From the NCBI GenBank assembly GCA_021399445.1, contig JAJTUQ010000004.1:1302001-1366000 (forward strand): 64,000 nt of DNA, read 5' to 3'. Numbering within the stretch: the first letter of the stretch is position 1; each line of letters opens with the position of its first letter. The notes beneath the pieces are model-generated. The model was not told the origin of the DNA, made no database searches, and saw nothing but the letters and a program-made list of their open reading frames with translations. The position numbers and the translations under genes were made by a program. This DNA is from Xylogone sp. PMI_703. Lineage: Eukaryota > Ascomycota > Leotiomycetes. Below are positions 1 to 12,064 of the stretch, piece by piece.

Positions 1-1628
1 CTTTGATAAGTTCCTAATACGATTGTTAGAATACCGTTGATCGATATAATAGTAGAGAAGGAGACCGTATCACGTACCTTTAACCGATCCACTATGAAGA
101 TGCGGCCCCTTTCATCTATGTAGCCAATGTCACCGGTTCTCAACCACCGATGACCACCAGTTTCCACGATCGTCTCAGAAGTACCTTGAGGATTCTTGTA
201 ATATCGTTTCATAATATTTGGTCCCGAGAGCCAGATCTCTCCAACTGCTGCACCGTCTGATGATACATCGCTGAAATCTCGGTCCCCAATTGGAACAATC
301 TTAGCCGCACAGTTCGGGTTCAGCCAGCCTACTGCCTTTCCATCGTCCTCATCATCCGGAGCAAAACCGGAAATTGAACAAGTTGTTTCTGTCAATCCCC
401 ACCCTTGGCGTATTGTGATGCCGGGGCGTAAATACATATTGGCAACTAATCGGCCCAACTCAGGGCTCAAAGGTGCGGAGCCACTGACAACAGTTTCAAT
501 TGCTCTAAGATTGTATCGCTTGGGAATAGGCTGCTTAGATAGCATTGCGAGGATTGTAGGTACTGCTGTCATAAAGGTAATCCGGTAAACATCAAGATAG
601 AGTAGATATAGCTGAACATCAAATTTAGGCATGATGAATACTTTGGCGCCACATTTTGCAGCATTTATACAATAATATGTTTGACCCTATTAGGTTGGCA
701 AAAGATTAGCAATGTATAGAATAGAATTATAATTCTCAAACAACTCACATATGCGTGGTACATCGGAAGGGGTGCCAGCCACCTTTCTCCTGAGTTGTCA
801 AGTCTCTCCTTGCGACTTCGCGCTTTTGGGGTATCAGCCACCATGGCACGCTTATAAAGAAGCTGGACAGAATTTGCAACTGCATTGTAATGGGTTATCT
901 CAACTCCTTTCGGAACTCCAGTAGTTCTATACATAATGTTAGAGCCGATATTACGGCTTGCGCATGACCACGTACCCGCTGGAGTAATTGATTATGGCAG
1001 TTGTTTCCTTAGCTTCTTGAGCACTAGTGATCTTCTTCCATGTCCATGATTGGACTTCTTCCGCGGGTCTCCAAATCGATGTCCATAGAGGCACCTTGAG
1101 CGGTTCGTATTGTGATAAGTCTTCTTGTGGATCGCAAAATATAAAAACACATTTCTGGTCCAAGCCAACCCGCGATGCTGCCTCCAGAGCAATGTCAAGT
1201 CGATCGAGACTTGTTAAAACTAGCCTCGCATCAGAGTTCTGTATCTGGAATTCAAGTTCTATAGTACGTCAGAATGAAACAAGCATTTCTAAATTGGAAT
1301 ATGAGGTAATACCTGATACAGAAGCAGATGGAGAGGCTGCTGTGAATACGCAACGGGCAGCAAGGACTCCCCACAAGAGTACTGGGAAGAATAGGCGATT
1401 ACTTGAATACAAGAGTACTTTGTCGTTGGGCTGGAGCCCCATCACTTGTAGGCCGCGAGCAAATTGCTTGAGGTAGCCTTCCGCCTGGGTAAGGCTGAAG
1501 CATTTTGATGGACAGGTAGCATCAAAGTACTGTGGCGTTTCTCTCGGTTTGTCTGTCGGGCTTGAGAACACAAACGAGACGATATCAGTTACTGGTATGT
1601 CAACTTGGTACGGCGACTTAATGATCAT
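1..1628 (-). CDS. Acyl-CoA synthetase, 4-coumarate-CoA-ligase-like (3' end outside window)
   Basis: This adenylate-forming (ANL superfamily) enzyme would activate a carboxylic acid with ATP and CoA. The gene starts at the ATG at 1628 and is cut by the left edge, so the C-terminal domain is missing. At least three introns are visible; the first donor is at 1312, and another intron falls inside the P-loop motif, which reads YSSGTTGVPKG after splicing. Further downstream I see the 4CL-type motifs PMYHAYGQ, GWGLTET near 400, GEIWLSGPN near 235 and WLRTGDIGYID near 140. These are the usual order of ANL motifs. The substrate cannot be told. The gene is divergent from a CoA-transferase gene across 498 bp, which suggests shared regulation. 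Whether it carries a peroxisomal signal cannot be seen because the end is outside the window. Confidence 0.9.
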
Positions 1629-2126
1629 CTTGCAAGGTGGTATATGGAAATGAAGAACCAGATAGTTAACGTTTGAAATGAAATGTGTGAAGTAAATACT
1701 ACGACCTGCTTAGTGAAGTAAGATCTGACAAAGGCAAGCACCCATATACTTCAATAGGTACCAATGGAATAGAAGAGTTGACTGTAATACGTTGAAATAC
1801 GGTATTCAGCTGCTTCCCCGCCTTTAGTCGCACTCTGCCCGCTAATGGGAAAGAGGAGTTGATAACAGCTCTACTAAGCTGAGGTTGGCCAAAATCCGCA
1901 GTGGTTGAGCAGAACAGGCCTCGGCACCGCTTCGCAGCGGGGGAAGCCGCGGTGACCAATTAGATTGGCCGTCTAGTCTTTGAGCATAGTTCTGGTAATA
2001 TCATACAGAGATGAAGAGAGATCGGACAGTTAATGGAAGCTATATATTCATTAACTGGTGTAAAAAGGCTCCTAGATAATAACACCTGGTCGAAAGAGAA
2101 AAACAATTTTTCAAAAACCTAGGAAA
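1629..2126. promoter_or_regulatory. Divergent intergenic promoter region
   Basis: This 498-bp stretch separates two divergent start codons and must hold the promoters of both the ligase and the CoA-transferase genes. It includes a GC-rich patch around 1905-1960 with a small hairpin (CCGCT, a 4-nt loop, AGCGG). An 86-codon reading frame on the minus strand has no recognisable domain, and I treat it as chance. Confidence 0.4.
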
Positions 2127-3869
2127 ATGGGAGAACTAGTAAATCCCGACTCTATAATCTCAGACTCCTCATACTCAATTCCACAAGAGACCAGATCAAT
2201 ACTCAAAAACGGTCTTCTAAATCATCCCGCCCACCAAGATCTTCCTCCAGAATGCCAAGATTTGCTTTCCTACATCGAATACACTGGCTTAGCCAAGCCC
2301 AAAATCCCAATAAACTGGCGACTTGCAGAGAGCGTCTCCTCTCTAAAAGGCCTGGAAGGTATTCTTCTTAACCTCCTGCTGGTGCGAAAATACGGGATCC
2401 AACCTCAAAAGATAACCATCAACACCGACCATGCCCAGCTCTTCTTCATGTCATCTCTCCTGGTTGAGATACAGCCCAACCCGCACAATCCAGTCCAACC
2501 CACGCCAATCCGAGATTTAACAGAGAAATACGCAAAGTACTTTCCCAACGGAGACCTTCATCAAATGGCATCTTCTCAGTATCGGCGCGCAACAACTAAT
2601 ATCTACAAGGCTCGAGATGGTAGGTTTTTCCACCTCCACGGGAGCTTAAATCCAGATCTATCACTGAAGGCAATCGAGTTTCCATGGGATCGCCCGGAGA
2701 TTAAAACCGCTGAGGATGCCTGGCCCGTATTTGCTGCGAGGATTGCGGAGAAGGATGCAAGTGAGTGGGATCATATCCTCGGTGAGACTCATCGTCAAGC
2801 TGCCACGATATGCTGGTCACCGGAGGAATTTGCCTCTAGTGCCCAGGGGCAAGCAATCAAAGATGTTGGCTTATACAAGGTCCATTATCGGCCGAACGAA
2901 AACCAGAAGCCGGGCTGGTGGCCTGATGTTCCCTCGACGTCTCCCTCAAGGCCTCTTGCGGGTTTGAAGATTGTGGATCTCACTCGTGTCATTGCCGGTC
3001 CGGCCATTGGAAGGAGTCTCGCTGAGATGGGAGCCAGCGTCATGCGCGTTACAGCACCTCATTTAGCAGACTTTTCTGGATTACATCCAGACCTGAATTG
3101 GGGGAAGTGGAACTGCTCGCTTGATCTGAGGAAGGATGACGATAGAGCGAAGCTTCGCGAGCTTGTCCTAGAGGCGGACGTTGTGATCAATGGCTATCGA
3201 CCTATGGTATTAGACAAGTACGGTTTTGGCAACGAAGACGTCTTCAAGCTTTGTAAAGATCGAGAGAGAGGCATCATATATGTTCGAGAAAACTGCTTTG
3301 GATGGGCGGGTCCGTTGGCTCATAGAAGTGGATGGCAACCGATCAGTGACGCCAACTCTGGTATTTCTATGGGATATGGCAGGGCCATGGGGAATGATGA
3401 GCCAGCCACGCCTGTCTTCCCGAACTCGGACTACTGTACGGGAATTGCTGGCTCGTGTGCAGTTCTACAGGCTCTTATACAAAAATCGACTCAGGGAGGA
3501 TCATATCTCATAGACACAGCTCTCAACTACTATAATCAGTGGCTCGCCCAAGTGGTAGGGGAATATCCCAAGGACATATGGGAAGAGGTATGGAGTCGTT
3601 CTGGAAGACAGGTGTTCCGGCATTATCACAGTATGAACTACACTATTCCGCGTTATATTGAGATTATGAAGAAGAATGAAGTGTTTAACCTTGACCACTT
3701 CGAGACGCGGTCATCGGAGGCACTTGGAGGTCTCCTATCCCGTGTTCCTAAACCGGTATTGCAATTTCCATCCGGAGTCGTCAAACTAGGCTATCATATT
3801 GGAACTAGAGGAAATGGTGTGGATGAGGCACGCTGGCCAGAAGATCTTACATGCGAGGTTGTAACATGA
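2127..3869 (+). CDS. CaiB/BaiF-type family III CoA-transferase
   Basis: This single-exon gene encodes 580 residues. The family III domain begins near residue 275 with the motif LAGLKIVDLTRVIAGP, followed by a conserved LGA/MGASVMRV segment and an NCSLDLRKDD stretch (CaiB proteins usually have a DLRK-type motif here). A conserved aspartate lies in the segment PNSDYCTGIAGS, where the catalytic Asp of this family sits. The N-terminal 270 residues are the less conserved half of the two-domain fungal form. Family III enzymes move CoA between organic acids such as carnitine, cinnamate, oxalate or mesaconate derivatives; the substrate here is unknown. Its place between an acyl-CoA ligase and a thiolase suggests a small CoA-ester catabolic cluster. 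No frame breaks are seen. Confidence 0.88.
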   Translation: MGELVNPDSIISDSSYSIPQETRSILKNGLLNHPAHQDLPPECQDLLSYIEYTGLAKPKIPINWRLAESVSSLKGLEGILLNLLLVRKYGIQPQKITINTDHAQLFFMSSLLVEIQPNPHNPVQPTPIRDLTEKYAKYFPNGDLHQMASSQYRRATTNIYKARDGRFFHLHGSLNPDLSLKAIEFPWDRPEIKTAEDAWPVFAARIAEKDASEWDHILGETHRQAATICWSPEEFASSAQGQAIKDVGLYKVHYRPNENQKPGWWPDVPSTSPSRPLAGLKIVDLTRVIAGPAIGRSLAEMGASVMRVTAPHLADFSGLHPDLNWGKWNCSLDLRKDDDRAKLRELVLEADVVINGYRPMVLDKYGFGNEDVFKLCKDRERGIIYVRENCFGWAGPLAHRSGWQPISDANSGISMGYGRAMGNDEPATPVFPNSDYCTGIAGSCAVLQALIQKSTQGGSYLIDTALNYYNQWLAQVVGEYPKDIWEEVWSRSGRQVFRHYHSMNYTIPRYIEIMKKNEVFNLDHFETRSSEALGGLLSRVPKPVLQFPSGVVKLGYHIGTRGNGVDEARWPEDLTCEVVT

Positions 3870-4153
3870 AACCAAATTAGAAGCTCAGAGTTGCACCGCT
3901 GCTATTATTCTTAATAGTGATATAAGTACTGTACATATTATACCATATAAACTATATCACATCTCTCTGTTCGACATCACTTAAAGTGACGTTATCTCAT
4001 ATAAAGATAATTCATGTTCTTCTAGTACCCTCGACTTTCACAATAAAGTTTTTAATATCAAAAGATGTTTAATTAGTTACTATATTGGTAATGTTTAGAT
4101 ATGATTTTACATTTGAGAGTTTAACTATCCATACACATGCCGCCTCGGTGCGC

Positions 4154-5609
4154 CTACAACCGTGCTACTAGCGTCTTCTCGGTCTCACCGAGAGCATACT
4201 TATTGAAGTGTAATTTACTCCTAACCTTCTCCGCATCCTTCGGGGAAATGAAGCGGGCCTCAGTGGCAGGGTTGTACCCAAGACCAGAAATCTTGCTCAC
4301 GGCGGCATCTGAAACAGGAGTGCTGGTCTTGCCATCGGCTCTCTTATAGATAGTAATGACTACAGCACCTCCAAGTCCCAAGTTGTGCTGAAGAGCTACG
4401 TCCACATTCTTGCCCAACCGATTATTGGCCCATCCTCGAAGCTGCCACGTTAACTCTGCGCATTGGGCTATGCCTGTAGCACCGAGAGGGTGGCCCTTAG
4501 AGATAAGTCCTCCCGACGGGTTGATCAGAGGTCCCTTGCCACCATGTGTAATATCTCCCCGACGAACCATCTCATGTGCCTTTCCTGGTTCTGAGAATCC
4601 CAGGCCATCAAGGAGAATGAGTTCATTTGCTGAGAAGCAATCATGCAACTCACAGACTTTGACGTCCTTAGGCGTGATTCCAGCTTCCTTCATTGCCTTC
4701 TGCACTGCTCGCTTTGTCATGTCGTATCCCACTAACTCCATATCACTTCGAGAGTAGAGCTTTGGGGAGTCAGTAGCCATTTCCTGTCCAGCGATTAGGA
4801 TTGCTTGAGACTTGAGATGTGGACGGGCATCGAGGAATCGCTGAGATACGATAACCGCGGCGGCAGCACCGTCACTGGTTGGACTACACTGGAGTTTGGT
4901 CAATGGCGCATGGATCATGGGAGAATCTAGGATTTGCTGGAGGGTGTAAACATCGCGGAATTGGGAGTATGGATTCTTGGCAGAATGTTCGTGTGAAATG
5001 CGGGCAATTTCAGCGAAGTCTTCGGCCTTGGCTCCGTATCTATCATCATTAGAATATGATTAGTCCCACACTGTGATCCAGGGATAGGGAGTGAAGGAAC
5101 GGAGCTCGATTCACATACTTTTCCATATACTCCCTTCCAGCATTGGCGAAGAACTGCGCGTTCTGTGGCGAAGGAAATTTCCCACGCATTTCCTGCATCA
5201 TCTTCGCCGACAATCCTATGGATTTGGGAGCGTCGTCTGAGCCACTACCAATGGGACCCGGAGCCATCTGCTCAAAGCCAATAGCCATCACGCAGTCTAC
5301 AGTTCCGCTCTTGACCAACGTACGCGCAAGCTGAAGAGCAGCAGATCCGCTGGCGCAGGCATTGTTGGTGTTGTAGATGGGAATGCCGGTCATACCGAAT
5401 TGGTAGAAGACTCGTTGCCCGCTGCAGGTGCCTCCAAAGCAGAAGGATGCAATTCCCGTTTGCACATCGTCGTAGGTGATTTTGGCATCGGTCATGGCCT
5501 TGACGCCAGCCTCATAACCCAGCTCGGTGTAGAATCGCGTTCGGCGAGGCTTGATGAACTGCGTCATGCCGACGCCCAGCACGTATGCATTTGAAGACGG
5601 TGAAGACAT
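4154..5609 (-). CDS. Thiolase, SCP-x / lipid-transfer type, probably peroxisomal
   Basis: Two exons (5609-5119 and 5039-4154, phase 2, intron 79 nt) give 458 residues. The N-terminal half has the active-site cysteine in NNACASGSAALQLA, and the C-terminal half has CELHDCFSANE, GGLISKGHPLGATGIAQ and NLGLGGAVVI. These are the signatures of the sterol-carrier-protein-x thiolase group. The enzyme would cleave 3-ketoacyl-CoA with CoA. No SCP2 lipid-binding domain follows. The protein ends in Ala-Arg-Leu, a recognised variant of the PTS1 peroxisomal signal. Lying next to a CoA-ligase and a CoA-transferase, it probably completes a peroxisomal side-chain degradation set, which is inference. An alternative is an acetyl-CoA acetyltransferase of broad specificity. 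Confidence 0.92.
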
Positions 5610-6302
5610 GGTGTTTGGCTATCGCGAAGAAAGATGGAATTAGTATGCTAGTAATGAACTGTTTATTTATTTGTTGTATATACACAGTCGATGCTGGGTA
5701 TTTGACCTCCTGAGCTACAGTTTTGAGAGAGACAGCTGCTGTATTGTTAAGTGCAGCAAAAGAAACCTCTCCATCTTCATCAGCCGTGGTTGAAGGTGGA
5801 GTACCGAGGATGTCAGAGAAATGCAGTGCCCCCAGGCTGACGGTGGCAACTGGTGTCAGCAAAAGCTGGGGAGTTTTCTCGGCACCGCGGTTGAATCTGC
5901 TCGCTCCCCGCTTCGGAGAAGCTTTTCTCCACTTTGGGGAAGCTTCATCGCCTCTGAGTACGCAAGGGCAGGCACACTGGGTTGTTTGTAGGACAGTAAG
6001 ATCATTATCTAATAAAGTTGCTGTGTTGTTAGATCTAGATGCTAACGCCGATGATGGATTGAAAATGCAAAGTGAAGTCCGCAGTGCTTAGTTGGATATG
6101 TCTTCATTTGTGTCGAGAAGCTATCCGATTTAGCTGGACATTGCTTTTAAGTATTTTTTTATTACAATTAACAACATCAAAGAGAGTAGATATTTCGAAT
6201 GTTGAAAGTTAACTTTTTAATTAATATCAAAATGCTTATAAAAGCAACGCAGAGCCTTCTATCCTTTTACTCCTCTATAGCCACAAAGACATAATCATCG
6301 CC
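5610..6302. other. Intergenic region, no gene recognised
   Basis: This 693-bp gap holds the thiolase promoter and the 3' flank of the transporter. A 122-codon frame on the plus strand (5723-6091) and an overlapping minus frame have no recognisable domain. A GC-rich segment near 5880-5950 contains short inverted words around the GAGAAGCTTTTCTC sequence. I see nothing else that can be supported. Confidence 0.4.
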
Positions 6303-8497
6303 TCATGAATCATAAGGAGAGGTATCCCTCATAATGTACACCTCTCCAACAAGAACAGTACAACCAACCGCCATAGCAATAGCAATGATGGGAAGATTCA
6401 CGCGCGCAAAATCAAACGCTTTAACATGGATATGTTTCTTGGCAAGAATGTCTCGCCATAGAAGACCAGCCAGCGATGCACTGAATGCCGTGCTGAATGC
6501 ACCATAGTTGACGCCTATCGCCATGCTGTATACCGTAGCCCAAAACGTTCGGTTAGAGATGGGTATTCCGTTCTGGTGATGGATATCTTGCCATGCTTGG
6601 ATGACACGGGAGAGAAGGATGGTGGTGCCGATATTTGTCCCCGCAAACTATGTGATTGGTGAGAATTATTGTCATAACTGTAGGCTGTGGGAGATATGGA
6701 ACTTACATTACATAGGATTACGGAGAGGAAGGCCATGCCGCCAATACTACCAACCGTGCCGGTCTTGTTGACCCAGTGGTCCCATCCATAAGCAAATACC
6801 GGGACCCAGCCTTTTGTCACTAATGCCTGCACAAGGACGAACATCGATAAGGCAAAAGGCACTAGCGCAAATGGTAAATGTGCTAGAACCGCTGTCACAG
6901 TAGGGAAGGTTTCCTGGGACCACGTGTATGCTTCCTCAGCTAGGGATACGAGCGTTGCTCGTGGATGCTTCTCTGCCTGTCCCTTTTCGGCATCTCTGCT
7001 GAATTGTATATCTGCTTTCTCCGGAGATGTATCCCTACGCTCTTCGTCCGTAGCTTGTCGTTTCTCATCAAGTGTGCTCATAACCCCAACTGACGTTGAC
7101 TTATTCTGCAATTTGTCCTCTGCGGGTATAAGTGCTGACGCCGACAGCTGAAGTGGAGTTGGTGACACCCCAGTAGAGCCATTACTCTTTGCGGATATAG
7201 AAGGAGTAGGAGCGTATGCTTGCTGGTAATTTGGCTCCGATGGTCCCGCAGCTGTATCATCTGCTGCCCATTGCAGTTCCTCATCTTCACCTCTGATACC
7301 CTGCATAGCTTTCATTTGCTCCGCCCGGGCACGTTCGGCTCTAGCATCCTCAACTTCCTGTCGACCCTTGCGAGCAATTTCACGCGTCTCATGTCGATTA
7401 CACCACCCAAACCCCACATCCCAGCAGAACATGACGAAAGCAGCTGGTAATGTCACCCAGAAGACAGGGTGCTCTTTGCTGGCCTGACTAGCCGCGTTGA
7501 GCGCCAAGACAGTGATAAGCGTCACAGCTATAATGACGGCTCCAAATGCGGCACCTCCTTTGTCTAGAAAAGGATTCATGATTTCTTCGAGCGATAAAAG
7601 TTTGCCCTGTTCATCATTTATGTGTCTGTTCTCTTCTTCCTCCGCGTTTCCTCTGGCGTAGGGGATATTGGGATTTACTGGTTTATGAGATCTTGCAGCC
7701 TCTGGGAGCTCGTGCATTTTGATTGAATACGGTATCAGAGCCTGATCCGCAAAGACGATATAGAGTAAGAAAGGGAAGAGAACGATGGCCGTAACTACGA
7801 CCGGGACAATCATGTTTGCGGTGTAGTCGATGAATCTAATGTCGAAAGCACCAGCTAGCACGAGGTTAGTCGGATTGGAAGAGACAAGGATTGCTGAGGC
7901 GATATTAGCCACAGCGAACTGAGTGTGAATCCAGGCTCTCGGGTGCATGATGTTGCTTGAAACTCTGGTCATGTAAGCCAGAAAGGCTGTTCCAGAGAGA
8001 ATAATGGGATCGTTCCCGATGAAGCTACCCAGAGCAAAAAAGAAGGCGTAGAGGTAGAAGAACAGCCTGTAGCCGACCTTGCCGCCCTTCTGGAGAACCT
8101 TGAAGGCCAAATACCGGATCAAGCCAGAAGCGTCTATCGAGATGGCAATATACGCGAGCGTAATGAAGAACACCATGATGTCGATTGGCGAGATATTATT
8201 TGCGCCGACAGTACCATCGTGAACTTCCTGGCGGCCAATGGCCAGGATCGCTAGCAAGAATAGATCAGCTATCAATGGTGCTGTTACAAAATTCATAGGG
8301 AAGTTGAGTCGAACAAAAGGCTTGATTTTGCCATTGTTCTGGTCGCCTTGCTCGTCATGCTGACCAAGGGCCTCTCTAGGAGGTATTATGCGTATCTTGC
8401 TCAGGGCATCTAAGATAGCATTTACCAATGGCCGAGGCACGTAGATGGGAATGTAAAATGGAAATAGCACGGTTATATCTGAGACAAAGCGAATCAT
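6303..8497 (-). CDS. ArsB/NhaD-like ion transporter (IT superfamily)
   Basis: Two exons (8497-6707 and 6647-6303, phase 0, intron 59 nt) encode 711 residues of a multi-spanning membrane protein. Segments such as NFVTAPLIADLFLLAI, SFIGNDPIILSGTAF and AILVSSNPTNLVLAGAF match the repeated hairpin motifs of the citrate/arsenite/Na+:H+ antiporter superfamily. A second copy of the fold is seen near the C terminus (CNFAGTNIGTTILLSR). A long charged cytoplasmic loop of about 170 residues, rich in Glu, Arg, Ser and Thr, separates the halves, as is usual for the fungal members. It most likely exports or exchanges an anion at the plasma or vacuolar membrane. No arsenate reductase or arsenite-related gene lies nearby, so an arsenic role is not supported by context. 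Confidence 0.85.
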
Positions 8498-10049
8498 TAG
8501 TGGCGACGGAATGGAGTTGGATATTTTTTGTCAACCTCACTGGTTAATATGAAAACGAGGAGCGTGACAATGGACCTCCAGTCTCGAATCTTGCTGGTAT
8601 CGAGACTTTCTGGCATTTTCTGACCGACTGTTTGTGTGATGGCAAAGCAATGGTCGCAGCTGTTGAGCTTGGCTGGTAATGCCCTGACAGACGAGACTAG
8701 ACGATCATATCACATGACCGAGATGATTCTAGTCGAGTGGTCCAATTGACGTAGAAGTGGCGATTAATGAAGACTCTATTTAATGTAGCTCGGAGTCTTG
8801 TTGCGATACGAAGCACAAGGTTTTAACATTATCGAGCGAGTCGCGACTGGAATGCATGCATGAAATAAGCGGACCGGTTATGAAGAGCTGTGCGACCTTT
8901 GCATGAAAGCCTTCGAGAGTGAAATTCTATAGGAGGGACATTGTCGAGATCTCTATTCTATAAGGTCTCGAGACAGGCGCTGAATTTGTACCTGTAGCTG
9001 ATTTATAGACCGTAAAAATTTGCAGATTGCGAGGGAGAAAGGAAAATAATGTCGAGTGTCAAACAGTCGCAGGATTTTCGCGTGAGTGTCCAGAGGATGC
9101 TGGTGGGGTAAAAAGGCACAACAAAGACGAGTGAATCGAGGCGCCAAGTGGAATCGGCGGATTTGGCACTCGATTAGGAACCCAAAGAGGCTGAACGGCA
9201 GCAGAGGCTGGGCTTATGTCATTCTCTGCAGGCCTTTACCAGCGACGAGACCAGAGAATCACAGCTCACGACGGAGGGTGGCTTAGAGGGCACGAGGAGA
9301 GAGGATATGGGATAATGGGATAGTCAAATACCCTGTTCGTACGCCGCCCGAGACCTTAAAGCTTGAGCGGATGGTGTTGCCGGGCAGGGCTCCATAGACT
9401 GGTCGTTTCTCGTAATTCGGGTTCTTTCTGGAAAAGATGGTCTCTTGGTTGTGGCTGCGTGGCATTTTAGTGCTGAAATGCCCAGAGGTGAGCACGTAAG
9501 GAATCAAGATCAGCCGTGAGACAAGCCAAAGCTCAGCTCTAACCAGTTGCCCATTGGCCTTAAGCCAAAGTGATTTGCTCCTGCAGCCTCACTAACTGAC
9601 CCGACCTCAACCTACCTATCACAGGCAGTTACGCAAGCCTTCCTCCCTTCTATCGGCCTTCTCCTCCTGCCTCTTTGGGGCCCCAGTCAGCACTTTTACG
9701 TGTTTCATGCAGAATCCTTCCACCAGGCTTCTAGCGACAATGCCTCCCCGGCCAGTCCTCATTAGAACTGAGTTTCTTTCTGTTTTCGTCACGCGATGAA
9801 GAGCCTCATTCCGATTCCCAGCGATAATTCCCTCATGGAAAGGCAACGGCGCCGGCACATGCTGACTACAAGCCCTACAGACGACAACCTAAGTCAGAGA
9901 CCAAACTTCATCTGAATGACAGTATTAATCTGAACCATCTACTACCATCTACTTAAGCCGGCTACGAGCCACCATAACTTGCGGGATAGTTCTATTTTAT
10001 CTACGTGATGTCACAAACTGTATGACATTCAATAACAGATGAAAGGGCT
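8498..10049. other. Intergenic region, no gene recognised
   Basis: This 1.55-kb region lies between two divergent genes and contains only short frames (up to 79 codons) with no domain I recognise. It is the shared upstream region of the transporter and the membrane-protein gene. Confidence 0.4.
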
Positions 10050-12064
10050 ATGTCGCCGTTCCCTTCAGCCACGCTGGCGCATCCTTCCGTTGCAATTGAA
10101 CAGAACAATACAAGCACAGCTACCAATGCTTCAACACATGCCTTGCAAGTTATATGCGCATGGCCAGTATCAGGCCAGTATGGGCCAGGCTCGAGGGTCC
10201 TGTAAGTTATTCTCCACTTCGCTAGACAAGGTGGCTATGAAAGGATAATTCCCTCAACATCAGTCGGGCTGATTATCACCCTACCTCTTCTTTGATAGGT
10301 ACTATGTCCTTATAGCAACCTGCGTTATCGCTCGAAAGGCAGAATGGCTCAGGAAAGCGTGCCTAGCTGCCGCATTGCTCTTCCCCGCAGTTGCAGCTCT
10401 TCATGCCATCGTGCTCTCGGCTGTCCACGTTGATGGTATGTCCTTGACATTAATATTGGTCGCGAAAACGATCTGACACCTGGTGATTTCAGGTGCGGTT
10501 GATATGGATGTCTTCGGAGCTTTCCAGCTATGTTCAATTGGGATCTTGGCTGGCCCAATAACGGCCAGGCTCTCTCGAACGTATTTTATTGCTCCCGGAC
10601 GAGACATTATTTACTTATGGACAGGTCTTATACTTGCAGGTATGGAAGCTCTTCTCCATATTGTGTCTACTCCCCGCTGACAGCCAAACCCTCGAATTTA
10701 AAGGACTACTAAGCTTAACAGTAGAGTTTTTCCGAATTAATACATCCCCCTGTCCTCGTGATGACCATGGCAACCCAATATCAAGGGATCCCCACAAGTT
10801 TCCTTACGGCACCACCTGTGGCCTCACATGTACTATAGAAGAGGGCCCGCACTCTCCGTTAAGAGGCGGCTCCACAAACAATATCTATGTGATTCCAGCG
10901 CCACATAGACTTACATTCGACACGGCAACCCTTCTTGGGGCCGCGTGTTGTCTCCCAGCAATTCTCACACTCATTTCGATGTGGACCAAGATCCTCGAAA
11001 TTAACTGGAAGTCTCGCTTCGGCACCACAGATGAAGACGACCATGTTGGTGGTGTGGAAGATAACACGATTAAGAAGGCGAAGGGAGTCAATGAGTACAT
11101 ATCAACGTTCCTGGCCGAAGCACAGATCCTAGTATTTGGTGCTGCAGTGCTCGCTATTCTTGTCATTGGAGAGAGGAATTTCTTCAGCCCCCAAGTGCGA
11201 TATGAGACTGAACCTATGGCTAGCATCGGTAAGTGATTTTGATCAATAGCAGTTGCTGAGAACTGACGCATCTATGTTTGATTAGGCCAGTGGGCGCCCA
11301 TAGTCGGTACTGGACTTGCTGCGTTAGGGTCACTCTATCTTCTCCTTGCAGCAGATATAGCGGCAGCAAAAAAGGCAGCAAACGAAGAGGAAAAGAGTAA
11401 TCGTACTTCCAGTCCTCCACCTCTAGATATGCACAGAAGATCCACAGTCAGTGATAGAGGATCCTTCACCGAAATCGAAGTTGCCGCCAGACGAACGAAC
11501 TCGGGATATAGTAAAGCCAGCACAGTTGCGAGAACAGATCCGGGTGGCAGGATCAAAGTTGCAAAAATGCTGATGGATCTCAGCAGCTTCTTTGGTAATC
11601 CACGACGGGATCTGTTTGACGACTCTAAGTTCAAGCACGGTCCAGCGAGCGACTTCCCAGAAGTCCCGGGGGAGAGGAATCGAAATGGCTCCCTTCTTGA
11701 TATCAAAAGAAATTATAATACTAATCCGGACGTGGAGGGAAATGGCTCTCCATCAGTGCGGCCGCGGTCTAGCATCAGCAGCATTAACAGTATCGTGATT
11801 CTCGAAGATAGCTCAAAGAAACCAGCACAACGACCGCGGAGAGATACTCTTGAAGTGCCTCCATTAACCCACCATGGCTCTATAAGAAGTAGTACATCTG
11901 TCACCTGCACGCCCGCCATCATTATGCCTGAAGACCAGAATTCGCCGACGATTGTGGTCTCTTCTGATGCTGATTCCGAGACCTTTCCTATAGCCTTGAC
12001 GCATTCTGAGCCCTCCAAACCTCCCGCGGCATTATTCAAGGAATCAGCGAATCATTCTCCATAG
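10050..12064 (+). CDS. Fungal polytopic membrane protein with acidic/serine-rich tail
   Basis: Five exons join in frame: 10050-10201, 10299-10435, 10493-10639, 10704-11228 and 11286-12064, giving 579 residues. The start ATG at 10050 was chosen because it reads directly into the first exon, while the ATG at 10039 is in another frame. I count about seven hydrophobic segments, including VLIATCVIARKAEWL, CLAAALLFPAVAALHA, a segment near ILAGPITARLS, LWTGLILAGLLSLTV, LGAACCLPAILTLISMW, ILVFGAAVLAILVIG and VGTGLAALGSLYLLLAA. The last 230 residues are hydrophilic and rich in Ser, Arg and Pro, probably cytoplasmic. It resembles a widespread ascomycete family of unknown function. No transport or enzymatic motif is visible, so I give no function. 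Confidence 0.82.

Noticed and set aside
1027..1476. 149-codon open frame on the plus strand inside the ligase gene
   Set aside because: It is antisense to conserved ligase motifs and has no domain of its own.
5723..6091. 122-codon plus-strand frame between thiolase and transporter genes
   Set aside because: Composition is unremarkable; no domain, no clear signal and no intron context support a gene.
6303..8497. Assignment of the transporter to arsenite resistance
   Set aside because: No arsenic-related neighbour is present, and the superfamily includes citrate, silicate and Na+/H+ transporters.
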